This document shows positions 7,214 through 16,396 of a stretch of DNA of 64,000 nucleotides, piece by piece. Below the pieces are notes generated by a model, which saw only the letters and a list, made by a program, of their open reading frames with translations, had not been told where the DNA came from and ran no database searches. A program made the position numbers and the translations under genes. Source of the stretch: Candidatus Latescibacterota bacterium (GTDB lineage Bacteria > JAAXHH01); NCBI GenBank assembly GCA_012270975.1, contig JAAXHH010000006.1, positions 1 through 64,000 of the forward strand, in the 5' to 3' direction. The stretch's first letter is position 1. Every line of letters begins with the position of its first letter.

Positions 7214-9409
7214 TTACTGTGTTTTGTGATTCGGCTCTTCGTCCTTCCCACTTACAAACTCGACTCCCGCGATGTCGGTACGCTCGATCCGTTCGCCCCT
7301 CGCGCGGTGACTGCGGATAGCGAACTCGTCGGCTTTCGCATGCTCCCGGGTCTCCTCTCCAGTGTCCGCATCCACAACATTCAGCACGATCTCCGGATCG
7401 GCCTCCGGCGTGAACGCCAGCAGCGAGGAGTCTCCCGGCACCAGTTCGTAGAGCTGGTTGATCCGGCACCGGTCCATGCGGCAGCGCTTGATGCAGACGA
7501 AGCCTTCCAGGTCGCGGTAGGCGACGGTGAATACCCGGCCGGGCTCCTCCATGGCGCAGTACAGGATATCCAGGTCGACGTACATTTTGTCAAGGGTATT
7601 GTGGACGCCGGCGACGCCCCCGGCGCGGACGATGACGACCCGGTCGTATAGGGAGACGTTGAAGAGGGGATCGCCGCTTTCGATGGTGTAGCCCATGTAC
7701 CCCGTTTCCGTGTCGTATCGCAGGACGAGATCCCGGGCCGCGGCGTCGCGTTCGACCACGGGCGTGAAGGGTTTGACCTCCGACCGGCGGGGGTAATCGT
7801 CCCGGTAGGTCCGGATGAGCTGCTCCAGGAAATCGATGGCGTAGGCGGTCAGGTGGTGGAGGTGGTGCAGCACGTTCCGGAGCTGTCCTTCGATCTCCCG
7901 CATCTCCTCCTCGGCGCGGCCGATGCCGTAGCGCGAGATGCGGTGGATCGGAATGTCCAGGAGCTTGTCCATATCCTCCCGCGTCAGGTTGTCGACGGTG
8001 ATGATATCCTCCACGGCGGCCATCCGCCGTGACGCGGTCAGTTCGTGGCGGATGGCTGCGAGCAGGGACCGGACCACCCGCCGGTGGGGCATGGGGCCGT
8101 GGCCCACCGTGTCCAGGTTACGGGCGATCATCGCCCGGCTGGGGCCGTACTGCTCGAAGGCCAGGCTGCGGTAAATGGTCGTCAGGAGGCTGTGGGCGGC
8201 GTCGCGGATTTCAGGCGCGGCCTGGTTCAGTTCGTTCATCCCGCGGTCCAGGGCACGGGCCGTGGTCGATACGGGACTGTATTGCGCGATGGCCTCCCGC
8301 ACGGCGGCGTACACGCCGTCGATGTCCTCGATGTCTTCGATTTCCTTGTACACCCGGTTCTCGATGAAGACCTGCTCCAGCCTCCGGGCCCGCAGGCGGC
8401 TTCGCAATTCCCGTTCCTCGATCTTGAGCTCGGATTCCAGGATTTCCAGCAGGCGGTTCGTGCTGTGGCGGACCATTTCCGTGACGGTCATCTTCCGGGG
8501 ATGGCCGTCGCTGATGACCAGCAGGTTCGCGTCGATGGCGACCTCGCAGGATGTGAAGGCGTACAGACCCTTGAGGAAATCCTCCATCGCGCCGTCCTGG
8601 TCCGTCCGGATTTCGATCTCGACGCCGTCCGTGGTATAGTCGGTGAGTCCGGCCACCGGGATGCGCTTCGCCCGGGCCGCTTCCTCGACGGATTTCATCA
8701 GGCTTTCGGTCGTTTCCCCGTAGGGCAGCGCCCGGACCCGCACCACGCCTTCCTCCCCGGGATCCAGTTGGGCACGTGTATACACGCGTCCGTTGCCGTC
8801 GTCGTAGGCGCTGACGTCCATCAGTCCGCCGGTCGGAAAGTCGGGGTACAGATGAAACGGCTCGCCCTTGAGGCAGGACACCTGGGCCTCCATGACCTCG
8901 ATGGGATTGTGGGGGAGGATGCGGGTGGCCATGCCCACGGCGATGCCCTCGGCGCCCAGGATAAGCGCGACCGGGATCTTGGCCGGGAAGACCACGGGTT
9001 CGCGGGCGCGACCGTCGTAGGAGTCCACGTACTCCGTGATTTCCGGGCTGAGCAGTACTTCACGGGCGAGCGGGGTTAAGCGGCATTCGATGTACCGCGC
9101 CGCCGAGGCCTGTCCCCCGGTGAGCACCGATCCGAAGTTGCCCTGCTTGTCGATGAACAGATCCTTGTTCGCCAGCGACACCAGGGCGCCGAAGATCGAC
9201 TGGTCGCCGTGGGGATGGAACTGCATCGTCTGGCCCACGACGTTGGCCACCTTGTGGTACTTGCCGTCGTCTATCTCGAAGAGGGTGTGGAGGATGCGCC
9301 GCTGAACGGGCTTCAGACCGTCGTCGACTTCGGGGATGGCCCGGTTCTTGACGACATAGGAGGCGTATTCGAGGAAGTACCGCTCGTATAGGGTTTCGAC
9401 GTCGGCCAA
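7214..9409 (-). CDS. parC: DNA topoisomerase IV / gyrase subunit A
   Basis: 731 residues from a TTG at 9409. DGLKPVQRRIL (30-40), the HPHGD segment (65-69) and ARYIECRL with catalytic Tyr106 identify the breakage-reunion domain of type IIA topoisomerases, which cuts and religates duplex DNA with an ATPase partner (ParE/GyrB, not in this window). After the coiled-coil arm the protein ends in only about 170 residues of C-terminal domain. No GyrA box was seen, so ParC, or a short ParC-like form as in some Bacteroidota and Chlamydiota, fits better than GyrA. It is followed by xth at 18 bases. The start codon is uncertain because no strong ribosome site precedes the TTG. Confidence 0.9.
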   Translation of the reverse strand: MADVETLYERYFLEYASYVVKNRAIPEVDDGLKPVQRRILHTLFEIDDGKYHKVANVVGQTMQFHPHGDQSIFGALVSLANKDLFIDKQGNFGSVLTGGQASAARYIECRLTPLAREVLLSPEITEYVDSYDGRAREPVVFPAKIPVALILGAEGIAVGMATRILPHNPIEVMEAQVSCLKGEPFHLYPDFPTGGLMDVSAYDDGNGRVYTRAQLDPGEEGVVRVRALPYGETTESLMKSVEEAARAKRIPVAGLTDYTTDGVEIEIRTDQDGAMEDFLKGLYAFTSCEVAIDANLLVISDGHPRKMTVTEMVRHSTNRLLEILESELKIEERELRSRLRARRLEQVFIENRVYKEIEDIEDIDGVYAAVREAIAQYSPVSTTARALDRGMNELNQAAPEIRDAAHSLLTTIYRSLAFEQYGPSRAMIARNLDTVGHGPMPHRRVVRSLLAAIRHELTASRRMAAVEDIITVDNLTREDMDKLLDIPIHRISRYGIGRAEEEMREIEGQLRNVLHHLHHLTAYAIDFLEQLIRTYRDDYPRRSEVKPFTPVVERDAAARDLVLRYDTETGYMGYTIESGDPLFNVSLYDRVVIVRAGGVAGVHNTLDKMYVDLDILYCAMEEPGRVFTVAYRDLEGFVCIKRCRMDRCRINQLYELVPGDSSLLAFTPEADPEIVLNVVDADTGEETREHAKADEFAIRSHRARGERIERTDIAGVEFVSGKDEEPNHKTQ

Positions 9410-9785
9410 GATCGGACCCCGGGAGTGGTAAGGACACGCATCGGTTTCGTACGAATGCGGACCGGAATCTGCACGGGCGCGGTACCGAAATCAGTACGAT
9501 AACGAACCTGAATCTGCACGGGCGCGCATCAGATTCCGAGGGAATAAAGCAATCGCTGCATTGAACTTATACGTTTCAGGGGCGGATTACAATACATTTG
9601 TACCGGTGTCATGCGGTAAGGGTTGCCCGCGAGCCCGTTCGCATGCATTATATCCTGTTCCGTCCGACGACCGCAAGATCAAGGTTGGCTGGCCTACTTC
9701 TGTAAAATCACAGTTGACGAGCCGACGTCTGAGATACCTCGGCTGGCCGGCCGGCATCTGCAAGATAACAAGGAGCCCCCGATCC
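9410..9785. other. Divergent intergenic region before MBL gene
   Basis: 376 bases between the leftward topoisomerase operon and the rightward metallo-beta-lactamase gene. It holds two copies of a 17-base direct repeat (9465-9481 and 9510-9526) and, near its right end, the AAGGAG ribosome site of the next gene. Promoters for both directions are expected here, but no clear -35/-10 pair could be picked with confidence. Confidence 0.45.
9465..9526. repeat. 17-base direct repeat, two copies
   Basis: The sequence GAATCTGCACGGGCGCG occurs at 9465-9481 and again at 9510-9526, a 45-base period, in the divergent spacer upstream of the topoisomerase gene. Function is unknown. It could be a regulator site or one of the short degenerate repeats that recur between genes in this window. 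Confidence 0.7.
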
Positions 9786-11645
9786 ATGCCTTCCCAATGG
9801 GAACGAATCGAAGAAGGTATCTTCCGATTTCAGGATAGCTGCATTGTCTATGCCGTCGAAGGACCGGAGGGTGTCGTGCTCGTCAACGCCGGCACCGGAC
9901 TGGCTGCGGATTATCTCGACGAGATCGCGGGCGGCAAACCGGTCACGGTCCTGCTCACCCACCACTTCCGCGACCATACGGACGGCGCCATCCGCCTGCG
10001 CGGGAAGGGGGCGCGGATACTCGGTCCGTACTGGGACCAGGAGTATCTCGTCGACCCCGAACAGCACTTCCGGGAACGCCAGCACTGGAACTCCTACGAC
10101 AACCGGTGGGACCGCTTCTCGCCCGTCCGGACCGTGCCGGTCGACGGCTGGATGATGGATTACGAGACGCGTGACGTCGCGGGACTGTCGTGGGAGGTCG
10201 CGCCCACGCCGGGCATGACCAACGGCGCGAGCAGCTACATCGTGACCATCGGCAGAAGGCGCATCGGGTTCGTCGGCGAGGTGATCTGCGGGACCGGGAA
10301 GACGACTCGCCTGGCGCCCCTGCAGTACAACTATAACGACTACACCGGCGCGTGGAACCTGTACCACGCTGTCAACCGGCTGCTCGATACCGGGGCGGAC
10401 CGGCTGCTCCCGAGCCTCGGTGACCCGGTGGACGACCCGGCCGGCGCCATCGCTACGTTCAAGGCTAACCTGAAGCGCCTCGAGGAGATCCAGCCCGGCG
10501 TCGCAGAACCGCTGGAGGACCCGGACGAAGACGATATCGAGGAGGTACTGCCCCACCTCTACCGCTCGAAGTACGCCGGCGCGGAGACCCATTTCGTGCT
10601 CAGCGACACCGGCAAGGTCATGTCCATCGACTACGGCTACAACCTGAAAACCGGGTTCCAGCCGGCCAAGTCCCACGTGTCCAACAGAAGGCCGATCCTT
10701 CACGGGATCAGTGGGCTCAGGAAGCGTTTCGGTATCGACCGGATCGACGCGACGCTCGTTTCCCATTTCCACGACGACCACGTCAACGGCATCCCCATGC
10801 TCCAGCGTCTGTACGGGACGGAGGTTCTGGCGGGCGCGCAGTTCAGCGACCTGCTCGAGAACCCGGTGAAGTACGACCGGCCCTGTCTCTGGCACGAGCC
10901 GATCCGTGTGGGCAGGCACATCCCCAACGGGACGACCGTCCACTGGGAGAACATCCCCATCACGCTGTATCCCATGTCGGGGCACACCCGCTTTGCCACG
11001 ATGATCTGCATGGAGATCGACGGAACCCGCGTCGTTCACACGGGTGACCAGGCCTTCTTCAACACGGAGGGCGGGGTGGGTTACCAGGCCGGCGCCCGCA
11101 TGTTCACGAACCACGTCTACAAGAACGGGCTCGACCTGGGATGCTATAAACGGTTCCTGGAAGACCTGAAGCGCTTCGAGCCCGAACTGGTCATCACGGG
11201 GCACACCCGGCCCTACCGTACTTCGTCCGAATGGTATGCCGAGATCGACCGTGCCGCGAAGGCCTTCGATGACGTACACACCACGCTCATGCTGCTGGAT
11301 GACGACGACGCCCACTTCGGCGCCGAGTCCCAGGGCGGCAAGCTGGTGCCCTATCGGGCTCACGCGCCGGAAGGAGGTCCTGTCGAATTCAGCGGATGGG
11401 TGCTCAACCCCTTCCCTACGGAGCAGCCGGCCCGCATCCGGCTGGTGGGACCCGAAGGCTGGCAGAGCGAGACGGTGACCCTGTCGCTGGGTCCACGTGA
11501 ACAGAAGGAGATCCGCCTGGTGCTTCATGTTCCGGAGGGCACGCAATGCCGGCGGCAGCCCGTGGCGCTGAACCTGACCGTGGGCGGGCGGCCCTTCGGG
11601 CAGGTGACCGAGGCCCTGGTGACGGTGGGGATGCCGAAGTGGTGA
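9786..11645 (+). CDS. Double metallo-beta-lactamase-fold protein
   Basis: 619 residues from the ATG at 9786, chosen for AAGGAG ten bases upstream; the open frame extends back to 9561 without support. Two metallo-beta-lactamase domains follow each other. The second (from about residue 255) is canonical, with SHFHDDH near 327, SGH, TGDQ and a late TGH, so it should bind two metals. The first is degraded: the metal motif reads HHFRDH (59-64), TPGMT replaces TPGHT and the bridging Asp position reads VGEV. The C-terminal 110 residues look like a beta-sandwich. Likely a hydrolase acting in the catabolic block with the two GH172 genes downstream; the substrate is unknown. Confidence 0.8.
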   Translation: MPSQWERIEEGIFRFQDSCIVYAVEGPEGVVLVNAGTGLAADYLDEIAGGKPVTVLLTHHFRDHTDGAIRLRGKGARILGPYWDQEYLVDPEQHFRERQHWNSYDNRWDRFSPVRTVPVDGWMMDYETRDVAGLSWEVAPTPGMTNGASSYIVTIGRRRIGFVGEVICGTGKTTRLAPLQYNYNDYTGAWNLYHAVNRLLDTGADRLLPSLGDPVDDPAGAIATFKANLKRLEEIQPGVAEPLEDPDEDDIEEVLPHLYRSKYAGAETHFVLSDTGKVMSIDYGYNLKTGFQPAKSHVSNRRPILHGISGLRKRFGIDRIDATLVSHFHDDHVNGIPMLQRLYGTEVLAGAQFSDLLENPVKYDRPCLWHEPIRVGRHIPNGTTVHWENIPITLYPMSGHTRFATMICMEIDGTRVVHTGDQAFFNTEGGVGYQAGARMFTNHVYKNGLDLGCYKRFLEDLKRFEPELVITGHTRPYRTSSEWYAEIDRAAKAFDDVHTTLMLLDDDDAHFGAESQGGKLVPYRAHAPEGGPVEFSGWVLNPFPTEQPARIRLVGPEGWQSETVTLSLGPREQKEIRLVLHVPEGTQCRRQPVALNLTVGGRPFGQVTEALVTVGMPKW

Positions 11646-11723
11646 TTGTAACCGAAGGATTTACAGTAATTTACTTCAGTTTCTGAACATTTAGAAAGAG
11701 TAAATCATCGAAAGGAAGGATCC

Positions 11724-12806
11724 ATGATCGGTCAGACCAGCCTGGCGTCGCTGCCCTCGCTGCGTACCTACGAAAGCGGCCGGATTTCCAGTTGGAATAC
11801 CTCCGGTGAAAATGCCGATTTCTGGCGCATCGAAGCCGGCGAGAAACGCGTCATCGGCGCGATCAACGGTCCGGGCTGCATCAAGCATATCTGGATGACG
11901 CTCGGTCTCCCCGAGGAGGACTACTGCCGCCGCATCGTGCTGCGCATGTACTGGGACGGCTGCGCGGAACCGAGCGTGGAGTGTCCCATCGGCGATTTCT
12001 TCGGCCTGGGGCACGGTATGCGCAAGGATTTCATCACCGCGCCGCTTCAGATGAGCCCGCAGGACGGCAAGGGTTTCAACGCTTGGTGGCCCATGCCCTT
12101 CAGGGGCAAGGCTGTTATTGAAGTGGAGAACCAGGGCGACGAGGGATTCAACCACTATTTCTACATCGACTACGAGACGTATCCCTCGGCAGAAGCGGTG
12201 GCGGATCAGGCTTACTTTCACGTGCAGTGGCGGCGGGAAGCCAACACCCGGGGATGGGCCTTCGAGGAAGGACTCAAGCCGGAAGCCTACCGGAATGATC
12301 CACGCTGGGAAAACCTGAGCGAGCAGGAGAACTACGTCATCTGCGACGTGGAGGGCGACGGCATCTACTGCGGCGCCCACCTGGACATCGACTGCTTTCA
12401 GCGGAACCCGAACGACTGGTACGGCGAAGGCGACGACATGATGTTCATCGACGGCGAGGCGTGGCCTCCGTCGCTGCACGGGACGGGCACGGAGGACTGG
12501 TACCACTGTGCATACTGCCCGACGGACGAGTACAACGCGCCGTATCACGGGATCATCCTGTACAGCGGCGCTGACGAATGGCGATGGAAGGGCAAGAACA
12601 CGGTCTACCGCTACCACATCGAGGATCCGATCCGGTTTCGGAAGAGCTTCCATATTTCCATCGAGCACGGTCACGCGAACAAGCTGAGCAACGATTACTC
12701 GAGCACGGCTTACTATTATCTGTCCGAACCGCGACGAGGCGGACCGGCCCTGTTGCCGGTCGAAGCACGCCTGCCGCGTCCGGACGAGCCGCGGTACGGT
12801 GAGTGA
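11724..12806 (+). CDS. GH172/DUF2961 family glycosidase, copy 1
   Basis: 360 residues. The conserved DUF2961 core is present: PGCIKHIWMT (about 50), the YWDGxxEPSVECPIGDFFG block (75-93) and GTGTEDWYH (about 253). This family includes GH172 enzymes that cleave or rearrange alpha-D-fructofuranosides and alpha-D-arabinofuranosides; the Glu in the GTGTED block is a plausible catalytic residue. There is no signal peptide, so it is probably cytoplasmic. AAGGAAGGATCC precedes the ATG. The next gene is a close tandem copy. Substitutions between them cluster around residue 260 (CAYCPTDEYN here, GAYGPTQEFQ there), next to the catalytic block, so substrate range may differ. Sugar specificity is not known. 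Confidence 0.88.
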   Translation: MIGQTSLASLPSLRTYESGRISSWNTSGENADFWRIEAGEKRVIGAINGPGCIKHIWMTLGLPEEDYCRRIVLRMYWDGCAEPSVECPIGDFFGLGHGMRKDFITAPLQMSPQDGKGFNAWWPMPFRGKAVIEVENQGDEGFNHYFYIDYETYPSAEAVADQAYFHVQWRREANTRGWAFEEGLKPEAYRNDPRWENLSEQENYVICDVEGDGIYCGAHLDIDCFQRNPNDWYGEGDDMMFIDGEAWPPSLHGTGTEDWYHCAYCPTDEYNAPYHGIILYSGADEWRWKGKNTVYRYHIEDPIRFRKSFHISIEHGHANKLSNDYSSTAYYYLSEPRRGGPALLPVEARLPRPDEPRYGE

Positions 12807-12823
12807 CGGATAAATTCCAGAAC

Positions 12824-12853
12824 GGTGCATGACTGGCGGTCGGTTCATGCACC
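12824..12853. terminator. 9-bp hairpin between GH172 copies
   Basis: GGTGCATGA at 12824-12832 and TCATGCACC at 12845-12853 form a perfect nine-pair stem with a 12-base loop, 18 bases after the first GH172 stop. No T-run follows, so it may stabilise mRNA or attenuate readthrough rather than terminate strongly. Confidence 0.5.
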
Positions 12854-12905
12854 ATATTCCGGAGCAAACCCGCACCAACCTGCACCAACCCGCAAGGGAG
12901 GATCC

Positions 12906-13985
12906 ATGATCGGTCAGACCAGCCTGGCGTCCCTGCCCGCGCTTCGGTCATACAAGAGTCATCGTATTTCGAGTTGGGATACCACCGGCGCCAATACCGA
13001 CGCCTGGCGGATCGAGGCGGGCGAGAAACGTGTCATCGGCGAGGTCGACAGTCCGGGCTGCATCAAGCATATCTGGATGACGCTCGGGATCCCCGCGGAG
13101 GACTACTGCCGCCGCATCGTGCTGCGCATGTACTGGGATGGCTGCGCGGAGCCGAGCGTGGAATGTCCCATCGGCGATTTCTTCGGACTGGGCCACGGCA
13201 TGCGCAAGGATTTCATTACGGCCCCGCTGCAGATGAGCCCGCAGGACGGCAAGGGATTTAACTCATGGTGGCCCATGCCCTTCCGGGAAAAGGCCGTGGT
13301 GGAAGTGGAAAACCAGGGTGAGGAAGGTTACTTCCATTACTTTTATATCGACTACGAGACGTATCCCACCGTTGACGCGGTGGCCGATCAGGCGTATTTT
13401 CACGTACAGTGGCGCCGGGAAGCCGATACGAAGGGCTGGGCCTTCGAAGAAGGGCTCGATCTGGAAACCTATCGGAACGACTCGCGCTGGCTGAATACGA
13501 GCGATAAGGACAACTACGTCATCTGCGATGTGGACGGCGACGGTATCTACTGCGGGGCCCACCTGGACATCGACTGCTTTCAGCGGAACCCGAACGACTG
13601 GTACGGCGAAGGCGACGACATGATGTTCATCGACGGCGAGGCGTGGCCGCCCTCGCTGCACGGCACGGGCACCGAGGACTGGTACCACGGCGCGTACGGT
13701 CCGACACAGGAGTTCCAGGCGCCTTATCACGGGATCATACTCTACAGCGGCAACCCGGACTGGAGATTCAAGGGCAAGAACACCGTCTACCGGTATCACA
13801 TCGAAGATCCGATCAGGTTCAGGAAGAGTTTCCGCATGTCCATTGAGCACGGCCATGCGAACAAGCTGAGCAACGACTACGCCAGCACAGCCTACTACTA
13901 CCTCTCCGAGCCACGGCGCGGCGGACCGGCCCTGCTGCCGGTCGAAGATCGCCTGCCGCGGCCGAATGAGGAGCGGTACGGCTGA
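12906..13985 (+). CDS. GH172/DUF2961 family glycosidase, copy 2
   Basis: 359 residues from the ATG at 12906, preceded by AGGGAGGATCC. The open frame back to 12825 is only the spacer between copies. It is near-identical to the upstream gene over its whole length, including the first 30 bases of coding sequence and the leader GGATCC, which marks a recent tandem duplication. The same family motifs are present (PGCIKHIWMT, DGEAWPPSLHG, GTGTEDWYH). Downstream at 29 bases is a PhyH dioxygenase, so the MBL, both GH172s and PhyH probably form one transcription unit for breakdown of an uncommon glycoside or modified metabolite. Cytoplasmic location is inferred from the lack of a signal peptide. Confidence 0.88.
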   Translation: MIGQTSLASLPALRSYKSHRISSWDTTGANTDAWRIEAGEKRVIGEVDSPGCIKHIWMTLGIPAEDYCRRIVLRMYWDGCAEPSVECPIGDFFGLGHGMRKDFITAPLQMSPQDGKGFNSWWPMPFREKAVVEVENQGEEGYFHYFYIDYETYPTVDAVADQAYFHVQWRREADTKGWAFEEGLDLETYRNDSRWLNTSDKDNYVICDVDGDGIYCGAHLDIDCFQRNPNDWYGEGDDMMFIDGEAWPPSLHGTGTEDWYHGAYGPTQEFQAPYHGIILYSGNPDWRFKGKNTVYRYHIEDPIRFRKSFRMSIEHGHANKLSNDYASTAYYYLSEPRRGGPALLPVEDRLPRPNEERYG

Positions 13986-14014
13986 GGGCACCAGTCCCAT
14001 TTACGGAGGTCCAA

Positions 14015-14869
14015 ATGATATCCCAGGAGCAGGTTGAGTTCTACCACGAGAACGGGTACCTGACCGTCGACAAGGTTCTTTCGGATTCCGAGGTCGCGGA
14101 TCTGCAGCGGGTGACCGACGAATTCGTTCAGAAAGCCGCCGCCTTTACCGAACACACGGATTTTTACGATCTCGAGCCGGGTCACTCATCGCACGATCCG
14201 CAGGTGCGCCGCCTCAAGAGCCCGATCGATCACCATGACGTGTACATGCGCACCATCAAACACGACGGCATCCTGGACATCGTGGCTCAGTTGATCGGCG
14301 ACGGCATTCGGACCAATGGCAACAAGCTCAACATGAAGTCCGCGGACTACGGCAGCCCGGTGGAATGGCATCAGGACTGGTCATTCTATCCCCATACCAA
14401 CGACGATATCCTGGCCGTCGGCGTCTGCATCGATGAGATGACCGAAGCCAACGGCGCCCTGTTGGTGGTACCCGGCTCCCACAAAGGGCCGACCTACGAC
14501 CACCATCAGGACGGCCGGTTCTGCGGCGCGGTGACCGATCCCGACTTCACCCCGGAAAACGTCTTGGCGCTCGAAGTGCCCGCGGGCGGGATATCGATCC
14601 ACCACGTCCGGACGCTGCACGGTTCGGCGCCGAATTATTCCGGCGCCCCGCGGCGCCTCCTCCTGTTCCAATATGTCGCCGCGGACGCCTGGCCGTTGAC
14701 CGGCGCGGGCGAATGGGACGACTTCAACGGAAACCTGCTGCGGGGCGAACCGACCAACGTGCCGCGTATGGCCGACCTGCCCGTCCGCATGCCCTATCCC
14801 GGTCCGGTAAGAGGCGGCTCGATCTACGAAACCCAGTCGGTCCTCGAGAACAAGACCTGGGCGCGGTAA
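14015..14869 (+). CDS. Phytanoyl-CoA dioxygenase family protein (PhyH) 1
   Basis: 284 residues, start supported by GGAGG six bases upstream. A non-haem Fe(II)/2-oxoglutarate dioxygenase: WHQD gives His119 and Asp121, LHGSAPN gives the distal His202, and RR at 213-214 is the expected 2-oxoglutarate anchor. This family hydroxylates many small molecules and lipids, and the substrate cannot be read from sequence. Position directly behind the two GH172 genes suggests it works on a substituent of the same compound. It is one of five PhyH genes in the window and clearly not a recent duplicate of the others. Confidence 0.9.
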   Translation: MISQEQVEFYHENGYLTVDKVLSDSEVADLQRVTDEFVQKAAAFTEHTDFYDLEPGHSSHDPQVRRLKSPIDHHDVYMRTIKHDGILDIVAQLIGDGIRTNGNKLNMKSADYGSPVEWHQDWSFYPHTNDDILAVGVCIDEMTEANGALLVVPGSHKGPTYDHHQDGRFCGAVTDPDFTPENVLALEVPAGGISIHHVRTLHGSAPNYSGAPRRLLLFQYVAADAWPLTGAGEWDDFNGNLLRGEPTNVPRMADLPVRMPYPGPVRGGSIYETQSVLENKTWAR

Positions 14870-14910
14870 AGAACCGGTGTCATGAATAAAACCGGCCCGG
14901 TGAAGGACGC

Positions 14911-15369
14911 GTGGCGGTGAACAACTCGGCCCACCGTGAATCGGAGCGATCGGACCAGGCGGATCAGGCCGCCCAGCATCATCCCATCCTTTTCTTCGAC
15001 GGCGTATGCGGCCTCTGCAACCGGTTCGTCGATCTAATGCTGCGCGCCGACAGCGGGGATCGGTTCCGGTACGCGCCGCTGCAGGGTGAAACCGCCCAAC
15101 GAATGCTAGGACAGCAGGAACAGACAGGCGGTCCCCGTACCTTCGTTTTCTTCGAAAAAGACAGGCTATTTGAACAGTCCAATGCCGTTCTGCTGGCCCT
15201 GAGCCGTCTGGGCGGGGCCTGGAGACTGGTCGCCGTGCTGTATGTTGTTCCCCGTCCCCTTCGGGATTTCGTCTACCGCATCGTGGCGCGTAACCGGTAC
15301 CGGTGGTTCGGCAAACGCGATGTGTGTCGCGTGCCCACGCCTGAGGAGCAGGAACGTTTTCTGCCCTGA
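14911..15369 (+). CDS. DCC-family thiol-disulfide oxidoreductase (DUF393)
   Basis: 152 residues from a GTG at 14911 (another GTG at 14917). DGVCGLCNRFVDLML near residues 31-45 is the DxxCxxC signature of the DCC/DUF393 (YuxK-like) family, a thioredoxin-like fold thought to handle thiol-disulfide exchange. The conserved FxYAPLQGETA follows, as does the C-terminal RYRWFGKRD block. It is cytoplasmic or membrane-attached through a hydrophobic stretch (about 108-122). It lies 41 bases after PhyH 1 and could be in the same unit. No partner such as a vitamin-K-dependent carboxylase-like protein, often found beside DCC genes, was seen. Confidence 0.85.
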   Translation: MAVNNSAHRESERSDQADQAAQHHPILFFDGVCGLCNRFVDLMLRADSGDRFRYAPLQGETAQRMLGQQEQTGGPRTFVFFEKDRLFEQSNAVLLALSRLGGAWRLVAVLYVVPRPLRDFVYRIVARNRYRWFGKRDVCRVPTPEEQERFLP

Positions 15370-15401
15370 ATCCGGCCTGGGACGCCGCCCTGGTCCGTCA
15401 A

Positions 15402-15447
15402 CTCGGTCCCGGCTTGTCCGCCAGCTCGATCCCGGCTCGTCCGCCAT
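15402..15447. repeat. 23-base degenerate tandem repeat
   Basis: Two adjacent 23-base units (15402-15424, 15425-15447) differ at only a few bases and are followed by a partial third copy running up to the start of the esterase gene. They sit in the short spacer after the DUF393 gene. Confidence 0.6.
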
Positions 15448-15459
15448 CGCGATCCCGCT

Positions 15460-16326
15460 ATGACCTCCAGATTCACCTCAGACAATCATCCCTTCGCGAC
15501 GCCCGAATCAGTCAATGCGCTGCCAAGCAAGCCCGCGGATGTCCGGTTGGCCTACGGACCGGCGCATCCCCAGTTTGGTGAACTTCGGCTGCCCTCTGGA
15601 CGTGGCCCCCATCCGACGGCTGTAGTCTTCCATGGTGGCTGCTGGCTATCGCTCTACGCAGATCTGCACAACGCGAACGCGTTGGCCGACGCCCTGCGGG
15701 ATGAGGGTATCGCGACTTGGAACGTGGAATACCGGTGCGTGGACCAGGAAGGCGGCGGATGGCCGGGGACACTTCTGGACGCAGGACGTGCGACGGATCA
15801 CCTGCGCACGCTGGCCTCGGATTACGACCTCGATCTGAACCGCGTGATTACCATCGGCCACTCGGCAGGCGGTCACCTGGCATTGTGGACGGCCGCGCGC
15901 CACAGACTTCCAAAATCCAGCCCGGTGTGGACGGCAGACCCGCTGCGACTGCGCGGGACAGTCGTGCTGGGCGGTCCGGGAGATTTGAAGGCATTCTCAC
16001 TCCACGCGGACGCCGAATGCCGCCAGGGTGTCGTCACGGAACTGCTTGGTGGGCCCGGCGTATCACTTGAAAGGATGGAGGAGCGGTTCCGCTGCGGATC
16101 GCCCGTCGAACTGCTGCCCCTCGGCCTGCGACAGGTTATGATCAGCACGGAACACGACTGGGTCGTGCCGCCTGAACTGGGAGCCGCTTACACGGAGGCT
16201 GCGCGGGAGGCGGGGGACGATATCGAACATCTGGCCATACCGGGCGCTGGTCACCATGAGTTCATGGTTCCGGGTTCAGTGACCTGGCCGTCTGTAATCA
16301 CTTCGGTACGTTCCCTGCTCAGTTAG
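15460..16326 (+). CDS. Alpha/beta-hydrolase esterase (BD-FAE / formamidase-like)
   Basis: 288 residues. HGGCW near 55-59 is the oxyanion-hole HGG motif, GHSAGGHLALW near 130 holds the nucleophile Ser, and EHDWVVP and AGHHEF toward the C-terminus supply the catalytic Asp and His. This set is typical of bacterial esterases related to BD-FAE and kynurenine formamidase; the actual ester or amide is unknown. There is no signal peptide, so it is cytoplasmic. The start codon ATG has little ribosome-site support because tandem repeats run right up to it. It closes the plus-strand catabolic block starting at 9.8 kb and may be transcribed with it. Confidence 0.85.
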   Translation: MTSRFTSDNHPFATPESVNALPSKPADVRLAYGPAHPQFGELRLPSGRGPHPTAVVFHGGCWLSLYADLHNANALADALRDEGIATWNVEYRCVDQEGGGWPGTLLDAGRATDHLRTLASDYDLDLNRVITIGHSAGGHLALWTAARHRLPKSSPVWTADPLRLRGTVVLGGPGDLKAFSLHADAECRQGVVTELLGGPGVSLERMEERFRCGSPVELLPLGLRQVMISTEHDWVVPPELGAAYTEAAREAGDDIEHLAIPGAGHHEFMVPGSVTWPSVITSVRSLLS

Positions 16327-16396
16327 AAAAAGAGATTGTGCGTACCTGTGTCTTTCTTTTCCTACACACGCCATCAAACTAAGACACCGGCCAGGT

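Noticed and set aside
9708..11546. 612-residue minus-strand frame opposite the MBL gene
   Set aside because: It is a GC-rich shadow of the MBL gene, which has clear motifs and a ribosome site. The same holds for the long frames at 8045-9079, 11691-12878 and 54585-56132.
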